Source: Candidatus Fermentithermobacillaceae bacterium (GTDB taxonomy: Bacteria; Bacillota; Sulfobacillia; Fermentithermobacillales; DUSS01). Taken from it: DNA of 64,000 nucleotides. Below are positions 62,147 to 64,000 of the stretch, in pieces. The first letter of the stretch is position 1. Every line of letters starts with the position of its first letter. The stretch covers positions 1-64,000 of the forward strand of contig JADBKE010000019.1 in assembly GCA_014896535.1 (NCBI GenBank), in the 5' to 3' direction. A model generated the notes under the pieces. That model saw nothing but the letters and a program-made list of their open reading frames with translations, was not told the origin of the DNA and did not search any database. Made by a program: the position numbers and the translations under genes.

Positions 62147-63022
62147 ATGACCAGGTACGTCTACGCTGACGTATTATTCCTGGTGAATTTCGCAGCCAAC
62201 TACCTGTTGCTCACCGCTACTGCTCGCTTGAGTCGCCGGAGGGCGAGGCGGGGGAGGATAACCCTCAGCGCCCTCGGAGGAGCGCTGTACGCTGCGTTTG
62301 CCCTTGTTCCGGGCTTAGAGCCTCTTTACGCATGGCCGGTCAGACTGATGGCCGGGGCCTTGATGGTTCTGATATCTTTTCCCGACGCGAGAGGCGCAGG
62401 TGTTTACCTGCTTTTTCTTTCGTTTTACCTGTGTTGCACGGTTGCCGCCGGCACGGCCATGGCCCTCTTGAGTCTGGTCCAGAGTTTGCGGTCTTATTCC
62501 CTGGCTGACCGGCTGTGGTCGCCAGCCTCGTGGTGGACGGTGCTTGTGGGGCTCCTGGTGGCGGCAGCTATTCCCTTGCTCTTGGCCTTGAGTTCGCAAA
62601 AACCCGGGTCTCCTTTCCTTCAGGTGGAGCTGGAAGTCGACGGCAAATCTGTAACCCTTGTCGGGCTGCTCGACACCGGTAACGATTTACGAGATCCATT
62701 GAGCGGGTTACCCGTGATCGTCGTGGACCTCGACAGTCTGAAGAGCATACTGTCCGGCGAGACCCTCGACTTTTTCTCATCCAACTGGGAGTCCATCGGG
62801 GAGAACCTGGCGCTCGACCCAATGGCCAGGCGGCTGCGGCTCATTCCGTATTGCGGAATATCGGGCAAAAGGGGAGTTCTGCCCGGGTTCATTCCCGATA
62901 AGGTGCTTGTGTCCGGGAGAACGGGCCTGCGCACCCCAATCGATGCCGTGGTTGGCGTATCCTGGCAAAAGCTTTCGCCATCCGGAGCATATCAAGCTCT
63001 GGTCCATCCCGACCTGGTTTAG
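62147..63022 (+). CDS. spoIIGA: Sigma-E processing peptidase SpoIIGA
   Basis: About 291 residues. Five N-terminal membrane helices (YADVLFLVNFAANYLLL onward), then a soluble aspartic protease domain with GLLDTGNDLRDPLSGLPV and LIPYCGISGKRGVLPGF. It cleaves the pro-peptide of sigma-E, encoded next, at the septum. ATG at 62147 after GGGGAAGGG. Confidence 0.93.
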   Translation: MTRYVYADVLFLVNFAANYLLLTATARLSRRRARRGRITLSALGGALYAAFALVPGLEPLYAWPVRLMAGALMVLISFPDARGAGVYLLFLSFYLCCTVAAGTAMALLSLVQSLRSYSLADRLWSPASWWTVLVGLLVAAAIPLLLALSSQKPGSPFLQVELEVDGKSVTLVGLLDTGNDLRDPLSGLPVIVVDLDSLKSILSGETLDFFSSNWESIGENLALDPMARRLRLIPYCGISGKRGVLPGFIPDKVLVSGRTGLRTPIDAVVGVSWQKLSPSGAYQALVHPDLV

Positions 63023-63133
63023 CAGAGGAAATCCCTTTTCTGAAGGGTGTGAAGAGATAGCTTCGCCGTCCTTCGCGGCGTAGCAAAGCAAGGAGGACGG
63101 CGCCGTCGTCGGTGCAACAGGAGGTGTTGGCGC

Positions 63134-63856
63134 TTGGACTTTTTGCGGCTGAAGTGGACGCTGCTTTTAAAGTGGTTCAAATTGAGAAGGGCGCTCGGGC
63201 TCGATGTCTTCCTGGGATACATCGGGGGAACGGAGGCGCTCCCGCCGCCTTTGACTGCGGACGAGGAGTCTTTTCTCATAGAGAGGCTCCAAGAAGGGGA
63301 CCCTGACGTGAAGAGCGTCCTCGTGGAGAGGAATATCAGGCTCGTGGTGTACATCGCGAGGAAGTTCGAGAACACCGGTGTGCCCATCGATGACCTTGTG
63401 TCCATCGGGTCGATCGGTCTCATCAAAGCCATTTCCACCTTCGACCCGTCCAAGAAAATCAAACTCGCCACATACGCCTCGAAATGCATAGAAAACGAGA
63501 TCCTCATGTACTTGAGACGCGTTGCGAAGACCAGGGCGGAAGTATCGTTCGAAGAACCCCTGAACATCGATGCGGAAGGCAACGAGCTGTGCCTTGCCGA
63601 CGTCAAGGGTACCGACGAGGACGTGATATACAGGTCGCTGGAAAAAGAGGTGGACCGGGCCGTTTTGAGGGAGGCTCTGGACCGCCTTTCGTGGAGAGAA
63701 AGGACCATCGTTGACCTTCGCTTCGGTCTGAAAGACGGAATTGAGAGAACTCAAAAGCAAGTCGCGGACATGCTCGGGATCTCGCAGTCATACATCTCGC
63801 GGTTGGAGAAAAGGATCATGCAAAAGCTTCACCACGACATTATGACTTATCAGTAA
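63134..63856 (+). CDS. sigE: Sporulation sigma factor sigma-E (pro-form)
   Basis: 240 residues. The N-terminal [18 protein letters not shown] resembles the pro-sequence removed by SpoIIGA. Region 2 ([32 protein letters not shown]), region 3 and region 4 helix-turn-helix ([20 protein letters not shown]) follow. It drives mother-cell genes; yunB in this window is a sigma-E gene in B. subtilis. TTG start after AGGAGGTG. sigG, its common next neighbour, is not seen in the 144 bases left. Confidence 0.95.
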   Translation: MDFLRLKWTLLLKWFKLRRALGLDVFLGYIGGTEALPPPLTADEESFLIERLQEGDPDVKSVLVERNIRLVVYIARKFENTGVPIDDLVSIGSIGLIKAISTFDPSKKIKLATYASKCIENEILMYLRRVAKTRAEVSFEEPLNIDAEGNELCLADVKGTDEDVIYRSLEKEVDRAVLREALDRLSWRERTIVDLRFGLKDGIERTQKQVADMLGISQSYISRLEKRIMQKLHHDIMTYQ

Positions 63857-64000
63857 CCCCGCCTTACTCCAGACCTAACCGCCTCCTTATCAACATCTCA
63901 TCCCGATTCTGAACAGGCTTCCCGTCGGGAGAGCCATCAACGAACTGCCAACCAACACCCGGTTATTCCGTCCTCACCAACTTTTCTCGGCCACATCCGC
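63857..64000. other. Right-edge stretch, possible minus-strand gene remnant
   Basis: A minus-strand frame from 63962 to a TAA at 63864-63866 reads WQFVDGSPDGKPVQNRDE then a basic tail. It has a stop just upstream and no start, so it is at most a fragment. No family is recognised. Confidence 0.25.

Overview
The window reads as a contiguous piece of chromosome from a GC-rich, Gram-positive, endospore-forming Bacillota of the clostridial type. This rests on the gene order (thrS-infC-rpmI-rplT, pheST-polX-mutS2, ruvCAB-queA-tgt-yajC, the mraZ-to-sigE division and sporulation cluster), on sporulation genes (ytxC, yunB, a bofC-like gene, spoVD, a spoVE-type ftsW, spoIIGA, sigE), on tRNA-sensing T-box leaders and on frequent GTG/TTG starts. 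MurE has the DNPR motif of the meso-diaminopimelate type. No prophage, insertion sequence or CRISPR array is visible, and most of the window is core genome.

Layout. 1-3510: a YutG-type phosphatidylglycerophosphatase (cut by the left edge), a flippase-like membrane protein and a secreted CapA-SLH protein. 3650-4241: six tRNA genes (Val, Asp, Phe, Gly, Cys, Val) with promoter and terminator. 4310-9239: ytxC, a Thr T-box with thrS, and infC-rpmI-rplT. 9260-12252: a Trk/Ktr potassium system and a SpoU-type methyltransferase. 12369-18392: a Phe T-box, pheST and polX. 18538-22138: L,D-transpeptidase, binding-protein-like lipoprotein, DUF421 protein and thioredoxin-like protein. 22302-28410: mutS2, a class A penicillin-binding protein (minus strand) and tyrS. 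28539-37245: yunB, nadE, yebC, bofC-like, ruvCAB, queH, DUF2905, queA, tgt, yajC. 37400-44913: GntR regulator, 2-oxoacid:ferredoxin oxidoreductase (KorDABC type), glutamate dehydrogenase, methylmalonyl-CoA mutase large subunit and epimerase. 45061-63856: zinc-ribbon protein, then mraZ-rsmH-ftsL-spoVD-murE-murF-mraY-ftsW/spoVE-murG-(murC wreck)-murA-divIB-DUF881-DUF1290-ftsZ-spoIIGA-sigE.

How the genes work together. The 37.4-44.9 kb genes line up as one route: glutamate to 2-oxoglutarate (GDH), to succinyl-CoA with reduced ferredoxin (Kor), to methylmalonyl-CoA (mutase plus epimerase), which points to amino-acid fermentation toward propionyl-CoA. The B12-binding subunit of the mutase is not next to its partner. 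The last 18 kb couple peptidoglycan precursor synthesis and septation to the first mother-cell sigma factor of sporulation.

The most unusual part is the precursor pathway. The gene between murG and murA has a clean murC start and recognisable MurC motifs to its end, but they are scattered over all three frames with stops. The damage runs on into the first codons of murA. murD is absent from its usual place between mraY and ftsW/spoVE. Either MurC/MurD activity comes from elsewhere in the genome or this stretch of sequence is faulty; the abrupt edges of the damage make the second a serious possibility. Other points are a PolX whose polymerase carboxylates are all replaced, an infC gene that seems to start at AUA, a spoIIG-type promoter with a 21-bp spacer, three 10-bp repeats at the mraZ start, and a duplicated hairpin sequence before ftsZ.
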